This document shows positions 28,101 through 40,500 of a stretch of DNA of 64,000 nt, piece after piece. Position 1 is the stretch's first letter; each line of letters opens with the position of its first letter. Under the pieces are notes generated by a model. It did no database searches. It saw only the letters and a program-made list of their open reading frames with translations, and was not told where the DNA came from. Source of the stretch: Pegea sp. RAD2-039 (lineage: Eukaryota; Chordata; Thaliacea; Salpida; Salpidae); contig JAQGEQ010000277.1 in assembly GCA_034620365.1 (NCBI GenBank), forward strand, positions 62,001 to 126,000, given 5' to 3'. The position numbers and the translations under genes are program-made.

Positions 28101-31100
28101 GTTTTTAATCAAATTTTCTCATAAAAAGTAAATCTTCAAATTTTTTCATTCAGTAGTTGGATAATTTTTTTTAAATAAATTCTAAATTTTTTACCTTTTA
28201 ACGATTTAGTGTTTGTAAACAACGTTACATTAGTATCTGCGATTATAAGATTCAAGTTTAACTGAAGCCACGCCAAGTACAAATTTAAAATATAAATTCA
28301 TTAATCTGTATTAATAAACAAAAGTTTATTTATTTTCTAAGATAGGTAGATATGAAGGTCAGTAAGAATGTCTTTTGGCAATAGAAAATATATTACATCA
28401 GTATCCTTGGCTCATTCAGATTTAAAACTCCTTGGAGAGATTGTACGTCATCTTTCATTTGCTCCATCAAAATTTTGTTCACTTTGGTGCACACCGCAAT
28501 TATTAATTTAATTTAAAATTTCTTTGGTGAAGTTTAAGATCAGAATAAAAAATTAAAAACTTTTAAAGAAACTTTTTTTGAAGATTTAACAAATCGTGAA
28601 AGATGTGATTTGTTAGAAAATATCTGTTTTAATTCTCATTTTCAATCTATTTTCTAAACGCAAAAATATGAACTATTTGGTTTGTTTTCAGCCAAAGTTT
28701 GTTGGAAAAGCTTATTTGCAATGTTATCAGTAGGAACTAAAGATAAATGCAGAAAATAAACATTAAACTAATTGATGGAGACAGTTTCTTGTGCATAAAA
28801 CCTAAACTAACTTAAACAAAATTTAAATCTTAAAACTTGAAAATATAAGTTACAGCGTTTTTGGCATAATTCTACAAACGACAATAATTAAATAGAAGAA
28901 ATAAATTAATTGAAATTATATTTTTACCAAAAGACGTATTTTGACGCATGAAAATTTTGATGTCTTCTTTTACTCAAACAATATCTTCATCAATTATAAA
29001 TAACTCTGTCTAGATCTGTTCTAAATTCAATAATTTCACTTTTCCCTTGGGATTTTTTGATTTGATTTGAACTTAAAGTTGTTTCACTTTATAATATTTC
29101 ATATTTTATTAGCCCAGAATATAAAAAAAATTTGTTGAAAAATAAAAGTAGTTAAAATTTTAACCATTTTTTTGATAAGTTTTTATTCATAAATGAAAAT
29201 AGAAATTTTTAATTTGAATCCAGTTTTCGGGCTGTAACGGACCTTCAATATCGAGCAAAATGTTCCTTCAAACGTTTATCTATCTGCGTGACTGTCATGT
29301 GGCTTGCAGCGATTTTCCTGTCAGTTACTCCTCTTATACTTGAACGGATTATAGACTTTTATGGTTCTCGAAACTTCACAGCAAAAGTGAACAACGCTAC
29401 ATCAACAGAGGTTTGTTTATTGTCAAAATTATTTGATCTTTTAAGATAAAGATTCGATTTGGATATTTTAAGTATAAATCAGTTATGTATGCAGAAACTT
29501 GAAAAGCTTTTTTTTTGTGTTTGAATTTAATGTAAATTTCTTCGACGTTTTCGACACAGAAAACTTATTTTATATTAAAATACTTTTAACTTCAAAATTC
29601 ACTTAAAATATTCAAAACTTTTTCGGAAAGTTGGAAATTTGAATTTCTGTTCTTTTTTATCTATTGAAAACCCGCGTGAAACCATCACAAAATTTCCTTT
29701 CAAAGTTTCTTTAGTTTCATCACTTTATCACTAATACATCAGCTTTTCTGATAAGTTGTCACTTAATTGCTTTTTCTTTTTAGTTATTCTGACTAAAAAC
29801 AAAAATTCTTTACTTAAAGATTTGAAATGTCAAAATTTTACATAAATGATTTAAATGAAGAAAATACGAAAGCTTGAGTCGTTAAAATTTTATGTTTTTT
29901 CAAATCTTCCAGATATTTAAATCTTTTAATGAAATTTCAAAACTTTATTTCATCCACAAAACAATTTTGTTTCTTTTTTCGTTCCAAGGATTTTGTTTCC
30001 TTCTGAAATTTGTTCAGGAAGCACTTCGTGTTGTCTTTGCCAAAATCCAAACATGGAAAAAATAAAACCAGTTTCAGGGAATAAAATCGATTGAATAAGT
30101 TTCAAAACAACTTCAATACTTTTTACAATTAGTTGTTTCATTTACAGATCTCTGCAGAAAACCTTCTTCAAGATGATAAGAAAGAATCTTCCAACCTTTG
30201 TGAGGTCACGAATGAACAGGTGAACTTTAGATAATCAAATCTGTGCGCTTTGTAAACACACTGTTGCTAGGTGCAGTGTTGTTGCTATGTACAACGCTGT
30301 ATATCAAATTTCGTTATCGTCACTTTATTTTCTTAGAATTTTTAATTAATCTAAAATTTGGTTTTAAATTGATTTCAATTTCTTTGAAATATAATTTCTG
30401 CAGATTTATCTTCAAATCTTTAAAACTAATTTCTGAGTAGTAAAACCCAAGTGATTTGGATGCCTAAAATTTTGTTCAAATTAATTATTTATTTTCAAAC
30501 GGAAACACTAAACTTTAATTGTCTTTTATTTCAACTTCTAAACATTTCATAAAATTTTAAACAAAATAATTTTTGTATAATTTCTCAAAAACTTTAGATT
30601 TTTCTAAATTAATAATTTTAGTTTCTGTTAAAAAATGAAATTTTTTACAGAAAAGCTCTACAACCCACGTCTTACAAATTTATCGCGTCATAGCGACGAC
30701 CATCGCGTTTTACGCTCCGCTGGTTTTCATCATCGTCATTTACGCTCGAGTAGCTACTATTGCGTGGTCACGGATTCATACAGTGGTGACGTCATCAGCT
30801 GATGTTGCAGATGAAAAACGAACTTCAAAACGACTTTTGGTGTTAGTTAACAGGTACCACTTTCTCTCGACAAAATCTTTTCAAAATCATTTGATATTCA
30901 GACGTCCTTCTTCAAAATTCTTCTCATTTAAATATTTCTGCTTCGGAAGAAGAAGAAAAGAAGAAAATAATGAATTGAAAGGGAAGTTACAATGTTGTTG
31001 TGATGAGACATCTTCATCTGCATCATCATCAATAATCAAAAACAAAAAAGATTTTGTTGAAAAACCGAAAACTTTCGCTGAAACCAACTTCCTCACTGTC

Positions 31101-32330
31101 GAATACTCGCCGAAGTTGAATGTAGAAGAAGATACAGATGGGAACAGAAATCAGTGTTTTGAAGATGAAATCTCATCGAATAATGAAGCTGAAGTTGCAT
31201 TGAAAAGTCGACCGGAAGTTGTGACGCATTTGCCACGCCTCACTAACGATTTCTTGGCCACAGCTAAAACTGCCTGCGCTTCAGCTACTGGTCGAGATGT
31301 CTCGTCGCGGTCACGAATTATGTTAAGACGTGAAAAAAAGGTGAATGTGAAGATTAGTTGTAATTAAAAGATTTGTGACTTGTAATTGAGGACTTATTTC
31401 ATTTCTTATATATTCAATTAGAGATAAAATTATAAGAAGTTGAATGAAGATGAATTTGTTGGGTTTTTCCATTAAACAATTTTTCAACAAAAAAAATGAA
31501 ATTATTTTTAAGAAGAATTTTGATGAATTTTTTTGTAAATTCGAAAATTATATTTTTTTAATCAGATCTTTTTAGATTTATCAATAATGGTTGTTTTAAA
31601 AGTTTAAATTTGGCACAAATAGCCCTGACTGTTATCCAATCTTCAACAAAAACTAAATAAATCCTTGATTCAAACTAAGAAGAAAGTTTGTAAACATGTC
31701 TGGCTGTTTTACAGTTTTTTAATTTGACATTTTATTTTAAGATTACTTTTTTCATATGAAAAATGAAAAGTTAAAAAATATGAAAAATGTTGAAATTTCT
31801 AAAAACTTTATTTGTGGAATGTAAATTAACCATCTTAAATCAGCCAATTGCTGTTAATCAGATTATAAAACAACTTGACCTCTTTAATCAAATAATTAAC
31901 CTCGTCAAAATAGTAGGCTTTACTTCAATTAAAATTTGTTTATTTGAAATTTAAATGGATTTAAAATAAAGAATAAACAAAATAATTTGATAAAAAAAGT
32001 ATATTTGTAAATACTTGTATCTGCACAAACATCAAATTCTACTTAAATAATATTTAGAATTAATCTTTTATTTTTTTTCAGCTCATTAAAACTATGGGAT
32101 TGGTGATCGGAGCTTTTGTTATCTGCTGGCTCCCTTTTTTTGTTAAGGAATTAATTCAACCTTTTTATGAAATCAATTTACAACGAAATGTAGAAAATTT
32201 AATTGATTGGTTAGGTTATTTCAATTCAGCACTAAACCCTTTAATTTATGCTTTTACAAACCAAGATATTTCTCGAGCTATTATAAGCACATTAAAGAGA
32301 ATAACTCCCAGGATATTTTTACAAACATAA
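22141..32330 (+). CDS. Class A aminergic GPCR (serotonin/octopamine-like)
   Basis: Six exons: 22141-22364, 25813-26010, 29224-29410, 30148-30219, 30651-31340 and 32082-32330, giving 539 residues. TM1 has GN (GNAVII), TM2 has LAVTD (D81). TM3 has C116, the amine-binding D123 and DRF at 140-142 in place of DRY. TM4 is in exon 3; extracellular loop 2 is long, with C221. TM5 has FYAPL; TM6 has CWLPFF (472-477); TM7 has WLGY (500-503) and NPLIY (509-513). D3.32 plus the TM7 WxGY signature are hallmarks of biogenic amine receptors. Positions 5.42 and 5.46 are Ala (A242, A246), so a catecholamine ligand is less likely. Intracellular loop 3 is about 190 residues with a CCC run and many Ser/Lys; the C-tail is about 25 residues. 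Introns 1 and 2 exceed 3 kb. An acceptor-like CTTTCTCAG at 22096-22104 suggests a spliced 5' UTR. Exact ligand unknown. Confidence 0.92.
23330..23640 (+). mobile_element. Possible LINE endonuclease fragment in GPCR intron 1
   Basis: A GC-richer island inside intron 1 reads, across frame breaks, GYSFFNEIAASISHAL, then NNEFVILCGDYTF, then NLGLLVIDLLNVNGFDF. The spacing resembles the apurinic endonuclease segment of RTE/CR1 LINEs (vi-GDFN followed by a GxLLldlc block), with GDYT in place of GDFN. Too short and broken for a firm call. Confidence 0.35.
27901..27937. repeat. Short AT-rich tandem repeat
   Basis: About three copies of an 11-base AATCATATAAT-type unit in GPCR intron 2. The rest of introns 1 and 2 (22365-25812, 26011-29223) shows no other gene. 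A small GC-richer island at 28380-28500 has open frames on both strands but no motif. Confidence 0.6.
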
Positions 32331-33215
32331 AATTCTTTTTCGTTTTTTGCAATATTTCTATTTTTTTCTTTATTTTTGAAACCTTCAACAAATGATTTCT
32401 GTAAAGTAAATAAGATATTTTTTATTTGTAGTTATTGAAAATCGTTTCAAATTGTTAAGCTCAATTTTAAACAAAATCCTTTTTTGTTTCAGATATTAAT
32501 ATAATTAAGTTTTGATGAAAGCAACTTTACTTTTTGTTGAAGCATCATATGACATTCTGTCCTCCAATTGAAATCATTTGTAAGGCTTATTAATAGTCAG
32601 TATATTCAATTAAAATGCGTCACACAAATGAGATATCAAAATAAATATAATTATTCTAAATAGAAGTCATCTTTTATAAAACTGCTGAATCTTATATATT
32701 TGTGATTTGGTTTAAGTACAAAAAATAAAATATGTCGAAAGTTCATCTCAAAGACAAGATTGTTTTTTTTTCGCTCAACAAATAATTAAAAATTAAAGAA
32801 AGTATCTTTTTGTATCTCTTAAAGAAGTTTTATTTTGTTCATTAAAATTTGACAATTATTCATAAATATTTAAACAACTTTTAAGACATAAATTAACCAA
32901 TTAGAGAACTTGAATTTGTTTATCGCGTTTTTAGTTAGTAAAAGAAAGAAATGTTTTCAAACTTCAAGATATAAGAAACCAACTGAATTTTGCCAACCAA
33001 TTTATTGATAAAAAATTTTATTTCTTTACGAGACATGAAATAAATGATAAAAGTAATCACAATTCTTTTCAAAATGAATAATAATATTGGTTAATATTTG
33101 CTTATACAATATCATTATATGGTTAGAATATGGTGTTTATGAAAAAGGCCAGAATTTATCATGAAAGCAATCTGTTAAAGCTAAACTAAAAAAATGAAAA
33201 TTTTTGGATAAAAAG
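32331..33215. other. 3' intergenic DNA between GPCR and EGF/ZP gene
   Basis: The two genes converge here, 885 bp apart. The sequence is AT-rich with AATAAA hexamers, for example near 32640, that could serve as polyadenylation signals. No further gene seen. Confidence 0.5.
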
Positions 33216-36200
33216 TTAATCTGCTGATATAGAATTTGTATAAACTCCTTTCATTTCCAGCTGCTTATCATTAACAAGCGCTAGGTGGCGACGACGCACA
33301 AATAATAGAATAAAAGCAGAAACAGCAACAACGAATACAATACCAAGAACAATTAAAACAATGATAGTGACTTTTCCATTCGTAGCCATTTCATCGAATC
33401 TATTTGAAGTGTTCGTGAGTTTGCTTCCTGTAAAAAAAACACTTTTGAAGTCATTAGAAGCAATTAAACGCGGCGTCGCCGAAGACCAAGAAACTTTTTT
33501 TTCTTCTAGAAGTTACTAATTTTAGAAAATTGAAATTTTATTAAACTTTTCGAAGAGTTTTGAACTGGCATCTATCAGTTTACAAAATTTTGTTGATAAT
33601 TGGATCAAATCTAAATATTAGAAATAGTTTATTGACAAAACTTATAGATGAATCAGATCATTTTGTATCATTCAATAAACTGGATATTTAAAACTGAAAA
33701 AGTTGGAATAAATAAATTTATAAAAATGTTAAATTTTGAGAAATTATTTAAATTTAAAAAAATTGAAAACTTTCATGAAATAGAATAAGAATGAGAAATC
33801 TGAAGACCTGCGCAAGTTCCATCTTTCCTTTTATACGATGCTTGGGGACAAATACATTGTTTTTGATTTAAAAAGTCGAGGATACAGGCTCCAACATCAC
33901 AATCACGATCACATAAGTCTTCTATAAAAATAAATTTCTTCAAATGATCAATTCAATGAATAAAAGATCAATTTTTACCAGATGGAATTTTGATAAGAAA
34001 CGAAATTGCTTGTAAATCTTCCGAACGTTTTCGACGAGATGTTAAAGAACGACGTTTCCTTCCACACTGACATAAATTTGTTTTATAAATTTGACTTCTG
34101 TTTCGTAGAAACTTACATCTGGTGTTGGACATTCAGTGATTGAACATAAATTGACCATCAGATGAACCTCAAGAAGTTTAGACCCTTGTGGTCGGTGCAT
34201 CGTAAAACAAATTCCTTTTGCTGAAGTTTCAATTGTAATTCCTCGAACACCAGTTGTACAATAATCCCTTTTATGAAATATTGATGTTAAAAATTCATAT
34301 TTTATAACAGACAAGAATTATGCAAATGAAGCTTAATGTGAAAAATATTTTATTTAAAATTTGATGGAAATTTGAATACTTGATAAGAGTAAACTTCTTA
34401 TCACTTCCTGGAGCACTTGTATGAAGCTCTTCAACCATAATCTTTATATCATCAGGAATATTAGGATCAGACAGCTAAGAAATATTAGATTTAAATTTTA
34501 AATCTTTAAAATTGAAAACAGACTTCGACACAAGCAAGATCTCCAGTTTTGACTCCATCAATTGCTGCTACATCAAAACCACCAGAAAATATTTTGGGAA
34601 TAATTGAAGAACCTGATTCTGCAATAGTTTCTATGCCAGGATCAATAACACTGAAAATCAACTTGTCATTATTAGCTTTTGGTGATAAAAACTAACTTGT
34701 CTTCAGATGTTATATTTGTCGTGAAGTTTTGCTGAGTTGGTTGTACACAGTGAAAGGTAAGATCAATTCGATTAATTGATAGTCCACCTTCTGGAACAAC
34801 ATCTTGAATGTTGAATGTCGAAATCAAATCTGTATCGTTTGCCTGAAAGCAGTTGGTTGAAAAATATTTGATTTAAAATCAAATTCGACTGGATATACTT
34901 ACAGTAACTTTTCCTGCACAGTCAAATACGTACCAGTCACCATCTTCATCGCCACCACATCCATCATTTACAAAAACATCTTTTACATCAATATATTTAT
35001 CATACCAATATTTAGTATGTAACAAAATAGAAGCTCTAGTTCCTAAACATTCAAACTTAATTGGTTCTCCTATAAAACATAAAAAGTTCGGATTTCTACT
35101 TCTAAAGACTTGAAGATAACTTACCACAATCTCGGCCTCTTCTGTTATCTTTAAGCTTGTCGTAACGGTTTTCTGGGCATCTGCAGTCTGCATCACCAAT
35201 TAAATTTTCACAGATAGCATCATCATCACAGTCAATGAACTTGTATGTACATTCGTCAAAGTCTAGAAAATTTCATTTCTATCAAACACTTCTGACAGCA
35301 AAAGATATTTCACTTTTATTTTTCTACATGAAGATATTTGGAAAAATCGTAATTTTCTTTCTAATTTAAAAACGTAACAGAACCACCTTATGGTCCTCAT
35401 ACTACAACCCCTGTGGTCCTTATACTACAAACACCTTGTGGTCCTCATACTACAAACACCTTGTGGTCCTCATACTACAACCCCTGTGGTCCTTATACTA
35501 CAACCCCTGTGGTCCTCATACCACAAACACCTTGTGGTCCTCATACCACAAACACCTTGTGGTCCTCATACTACAACCCCTGTGGTCCTCATACTACAAC
35601 CACCTTGTGGTCCTCATACCACAACCCCTGTGGTCCTCATACTACAACCCCTGTGGTCCTTATACTACAAACACCTTGTGGTCCTCATACTACAACCCCT
35701 GTGGTCCTTATACTACAAACACCTTGTGGTCCTCATACTACAACCCCTGTGGTCCTTATACTACAAACACCTTGTGGTCCTCATACTACAAACACCTTGT
35801 GGTCCTCATACTACAACCCCTGTGGTCCTTATACTACAACCCCTGTGGTCCTCATACCACAAACACCTTGTGGTCCTCATACCACAAACACCTTGTGGTC
35901 CTCATACTACAACCCCTGTGGTCCTCATACTACAACCCCTGTGGTCCTCATACCACAAACACCTTGTGGTCCTCATACTACAAACACCTTGTGGTCCTCA
36001 TACTACAAACACCTTGTGGTCCTCATACTACAACCCCTGTGGTCCTCATACTACAACCACCTTGTGGTCCTCACCTGTTATGTTCCAGTTGTTTCCATTC
36101 ATTTGTCCAGTTGGTGGAAAATCAGTAAATAATTTCCCAAGTTTTTCTCGTACAAATGAGATTGCTCTGAAACAGACATTCACCACCAAAATACCGTCGT

Positions 36201-38568
36201 CTTTAGCATCTTCTACTGTTAATTCGTAACCAGTCTGATAAAACCCCAAACCTAATCTAGAATATCTTTTCATTTCGTCATCCATCTAGATTAATAAATA
36301 TTTTCTTTGTTTTTATCACATTTCGTGAAATTAATTTTTTACTGAATGTTGAATTTTTTATTCGAAAAGTTGGAAATTAGTTTTAAAACTTGTAATTCTT
36401 ACAGCTCTGATAATTGTGTCTACCAGACGTCGCCCAGTTGAACGAATATTTACAATATCACTATTAATTTGTCCTCTGAAGCAATAAACTTGCTGATTTG
36501 CTAAAAAAAAATTATTAGATTTTAAAAACAAGAGAAATATTCATCTTAAATAATAGTGAAAAAAGATGAAAGCAAAAAAAAGTTTTGTTGAAGCAGAAAA
36601 CTTACTATCACAAATCCTACCATCTCCCAGGTAGCCATTTCTACATTTGCAATTGTAACCACCATCCGTATTTTCACAGTCTGCATTTACATTACAATCA
36701 TTCAATGCATCGTTACTACATTCATCAGTATCTGTGGAAGCAATTAGGCAATGTTGCAGAGTTTGAAAAAAAGTTTTTAGTTTCAATTAATCGTTGAGAT
36801 TAAAAACTTAAAAACGATTTTTGCGATAAGTTTGTATTAAATACAGTTTCAATTTTTTAAAATTGAAATAATTCGTATTTAATGAAGTTGTTAGCTACTA
36901 AACAAATAATTTAAAATATTTGAATTAAATCAAATATTTGATTTTTAGTTAAGAACACCTTACAACGAGGTCGGTGAATTCTTTCTTGCTGTTGTCTGTC
37001 AAGATACAAATCATCTTACCTTTACATTCACCATCGCCATCATCTGAAAACCCTGTCTGACATGGACATTCAAAACGTCCAAAGGTGTTTTTACAAACAG
37101 TATTTACTTTCAGACAAACTGGAGGTCCGTCACATTCATCTTTATCTATATTTGCATGCAAGAATTTGGTTCATGAGCTTACAAAACTATCTCTCATGAC
37201 CAACAAATAAATATGTTAAAGTATTAGTAAAAAATCGATTTTTTGTTTGTTTGGTTTTTACATATTCCAAAACACAACAATTCAAATCATTAAGAAGCGT
37301 TTTAATCAAACTCGACGACATGTCTCTTTTTGATTATCAAATATGTTAGTCAAATTATTGAATAGATTTTCGACTTTTTCATTTGACCCTTACCCACACA
37401 AACTGGAGTGGAATTTGTTCTATCTTCTTTGAATCCATTGTAACAATTACACGAGTAACTACCAATGGTATTCACACAATCACCTTTGCTACCACAAGTA
37501 ATATTTGAAACTGAACACTCATCAATGTCTGCAAAAATGTTGGTGACTATTTTCTGAATTAAAAAACTTTGAGATGTACCAGTGCAGTTTAATCCTGTTC
37601 CTGTAAAACCTTCTTTACATTCACATTCAAATCCATCAACTATATTGATACAATCAGCAAATTCATGGCAATTGTTCAAAGTTTCATTCATACATTCATC
37701 ATAATCTAAAACATATTTTTTTTTTCATTTTTAATTCTTTATTTTTGTGTCTGATGTAAGGCACTTGCCGGTACAAGATCTTCCATCTGCAGATGGCTCG
37801 TACCCTATTTCACAACTACATTTATAAGAACCAATAGTATTTTCACAATCTGTCTGTGCATCACCACAAGGTTCACCGGTTAAACATTCATCAATATCTA
37901 AAATAAATAAACAAAATTTAGGGTTAAAAATAAAAGAAATCTGCGCGCTTACCTGTACAGTTAAGACCCGTTTGTGTCAAAGTTGATGGATCATATGATT
38001 TAGTTGTTATATCTCTATATCCTTCCTTACAGAGACATTGGTAAACTCCATCTCTATAAGACTTACACTCTTGAAGACAAACATTTGTGCCAGTAATACA
38101 TGGATCACCAACAGGATCTAATAAAGAAATAAAAAAAGTTTGATTTGAAAAATATTTATCTAAATTAAAAGAAGACGAATTAAATTTACTTAAAGTTCTA
38201 GATTCATTCAAAGAAACGAATCCGGTGAGAGCTGCATTTACATCATCAAATCCAAGCGTATCGACATCGAATTCAGTTTCAGGATCACCACTGGAAGTTA
38301 AATGATACGGATCTGTTCTATTAAAGAACAGAAAAGCTACAAAAGAAGAAATTAGTTTAAAAAAATAACCGGAAATTAACAGATCGAAAATAAGATAATT
38401 TTTCTGCAACAAGTAAATCTAAATATTTGATAAAAATGTCCTACTTGTAAATTTGACAAAATATATTTTCTTAAATAATTATTTTGAAACATAATTACCC
38501 GGTCCATCTACAGATTGACTTGAATATTTAAGAGTACAAAACAGAAGTAGGAAAATGAACAGCTTCAT
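33216..38568 (-). CDS. Secreted/membrane EGF-ZP domain glycoprotein
   Basis: 851 residues from 19 exons: 38568-38499, 38336-38190, 38117-37953, 37897-37769, 37705-37580, 37528-37394, 37145-37020, 36731-36606, 36500-36403, 36285-36075, 35262-35125, 35069-34903, 34842-34697, 34650-34524, 34474-34395, 34267-34117, 34066-33979, 33921-33808, 33427-33216. Order: signal peptide (MKLFIFLLLFCTL); six EGF modules, mostly calcium-binding (DIDEC, DYDEC, DKDEC, DTDEC starts); an unassigned module of about 103 residues (exons 9-10, possibly SEA-like); another EGF (DFDEC); a ZP domain (exons 12-17). A dibasic processing region RKRRSLTSRRKRS (717-729) matches the consensus furin cleavage site of ZP proteins. 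Then come one more Cys-rich EGF-like exon, a TM helix (801-825) and a short RRR-led tail. EGF exons are phase-1 cassettes. Likely an extracellular polymer-forming protein of uromodulin-like layout. Ortholog not assigned. Intron 4 starts with GC. Confidence 0.92.
35386..36074. repeat. 29-unit minisatellite in EGF/ZP intron 10
   Basis: Tandem units beginning TGGTCCTCATACTACAA and ending either CCCCTG (23 bp unit) or ACACCTTG (25 bp unit), with T/C variants at two sites. About 29 units fill most of the intron. A block of about 140 bp starting near 35461 recurs near 35797, showing a higher-order duplication. Because 23 and 25 are not multiples of three, all three plus frames stay open (up to 279 codons) and encode the same short peptides. 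These are not genes. The array begins at the 5' splice site on the gene strand. Confidence 0.95.
37767..37768 (-). other. GC-AG intron 5' splice site
   Basis: Exon 4 of the EGF/ZP gene ends TGTACCG and the intron starts GCAAGTGCC. Using GC keeps the phase-1 junction shared by all neighbouring EGF exons; the nearby GT would shift the frame. The remainder (GCAAGT) matches the strong consensus typical of real GC donors. Confidence 0.75.
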
Positions 38569-40500
38569 ATTCAGCTGAGATCTCAAATTGAATTTATTAT
38601 TCTAAACTTTGAACTTACCTTAATAAAATCTGTTCAAAAAAATCTATATCATAAAAGATAAGAAGTAAAGTTGAGAAATAAAAGTGATGCCATGTTAGAA
38701 TTTCGAGATTACTTATATAGTTTGAGAAAAAGTAAATTTAAAATCTTCAATTTTTTTCAGTCATCAATTTGAATAAAATACGGATTATTATCTTCATTAA
38801 TAAAACCCTAACCCATAATTATACTCACGGTCAATTGAAATTGGGCTGAAAATATAGATGATTATGAAAGAGCTGGTTGGCACACCTTACAGCATTTATA
38901 ACTAAGATCCTTTCACACAAAGTCTCATTGTTGATTTTGATGAAGATTTAAAAGGAGAAGCTTTTATCAATTACTTCAAATGATTTATTTAAAGTATCTC
39001 AGATTTACAGATTTTTTTGGAAAACACTAAGCTTAAAAATGTTTTTCTTTTAGTAACCAGAAAATGACACGAAGTCAGGCTTACCTTTTAAAAGGTTTTT
39101 CGATAAGCCATCTTTTTTAGCTTTCTCTTCTAAATCATATCTGTAATCTCAACAAATAGTTTTCAAAAGTAAAATGCCTTTAAACCTTTTTTTTCTACTA
39201 TAAACTGATAATTTCTCATTTTAATTCAAATAATTTATTTTCGAAATTTTCCTGAAAACTTTTAAGTTTTTAAGAATATTGAAGTCATGCAGAAATCTAG
39301 AAAAAGTTCTTTTTGTCGAAAGTTACGATTAACTGAAGATGACGTCATGACATCGAAAGATGTTTATTCAAATCTTTCGTTTGACTTTTAAAATAACTTT
39401 TAAAAAACCTGGGGTCATAATGAAGTTATAATCAGTTTGATTAAACTCTTTTTGACCTTTAAAAAAATTAATTCTAGTTAACAGATAATAGTGAGTTCAT
39501 TTTTAAATAAAATTTTCTTAAATAAACTGTTTTTATAAAAACTAATTTTATAACTCAGTTTTTTTAACAATTATAATAAATGTACAAAAATATGTTTTCA
39601 TTGAAAATCTGATAAATCATCAAAAATTTGTTAAATTTAAATTAATGTTAGTTTGATAATCGGTGGTTTTAGTCAGAAATAAGAAGATTTTCAAATAATA
39701 CACAAATATTTCCATATCGGTGAGAGAGAAATAGTTTCTGTTGGTTACGGTAGAAAGCTTTTACTGAATTTTTGTAAATATCTTGAAAAAAATTAAAAAT
39801 CATAAATTACAAAATCTTTCAACAAATAATCTTCAAAATCACTTCAATTTATTCAGAAATTTCCAAATTTAATTTTTGATAAAATAAAAAATAACCTGGA
39901 TTTTGTCAAACTTTGAACTTAAAATATTATATATATAAATTAATAGATTTTATTATTAATTTTAGGAAATTCGTCTCAAATAGAAAATAATTAAAAAGAA
40001 AATAAATAAACCAAAAGTTCATTCAATTTGTCTCATTTATTTCTTTTTAGTTTTTACCTTTTTTATTAGTTTTGTTTTCTGCAAAACAATCAATTTAATT
40101 ATTTAAGTTTTCTTCAGTTTATTTCAAAAATCTTCAAATTGAACTTTGCATTGATTCTTACTAATTAACGATTAATTATATGATGTCAACAAACACTTGA
40201 TAAGAAATGATTTTTAATAAATTTCAAATTTGAAGCTTTTATAGCAGCTCTAAATTATTTTTTTTAATTTGGTTTATAAAACCTAATCACTAAGATGGAG
40301 AAATTGTAGATTTTATGAATGATTAAACTTTGTGATTTGTGTAATGATAATAACTATTTATATTTATTCAAATTATTAAGGCGACTAACAGTAATGATAA
40401 ATATATCAACGATAAGCTAAATTGGTAATAATTTGGCTGAACAATGATGTCATCAACGACAATTTATTCCAACCGTAGCGTCTTGGAAGTCTTTAAATGA
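38569..40500. other. Upstream region of the EGF/ZP gene
   Basis: AT-rich DNA, promoter side of the minus-strand EGF/ZP gene. A TGACGTCA CRE-like octamer lies at about 39341-39348. No gene seen. Confidence 0.4.

Noticed and set aside
28380-28500. Coding-like island in GPCR intron 2
   Set aside because: Open on both strands over about 35 codons but with no family motif or credible splice sites; could be relic DNA.
30887-31096. 69-codon minus-strand frame
   Set aside because: Antisense shadow of the GPCR third intracellular loop exon.
30783-31367. Separate 194-codon protein starting in the GPCR
   Set aside because: It is the in-frame third intracellular loop of the receptor; the exon is open from 30651 and joins TM5 upstream and TM6 downstream in phase.
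35390-36229. Three overlapping plus-strand frames of 230-279 codons
   Set aside because: They are the same minisatellite read in three frames; unit lengths of 23 and 25 without stops keep every frame open. They lie in an intron of the opposite-strand gene.
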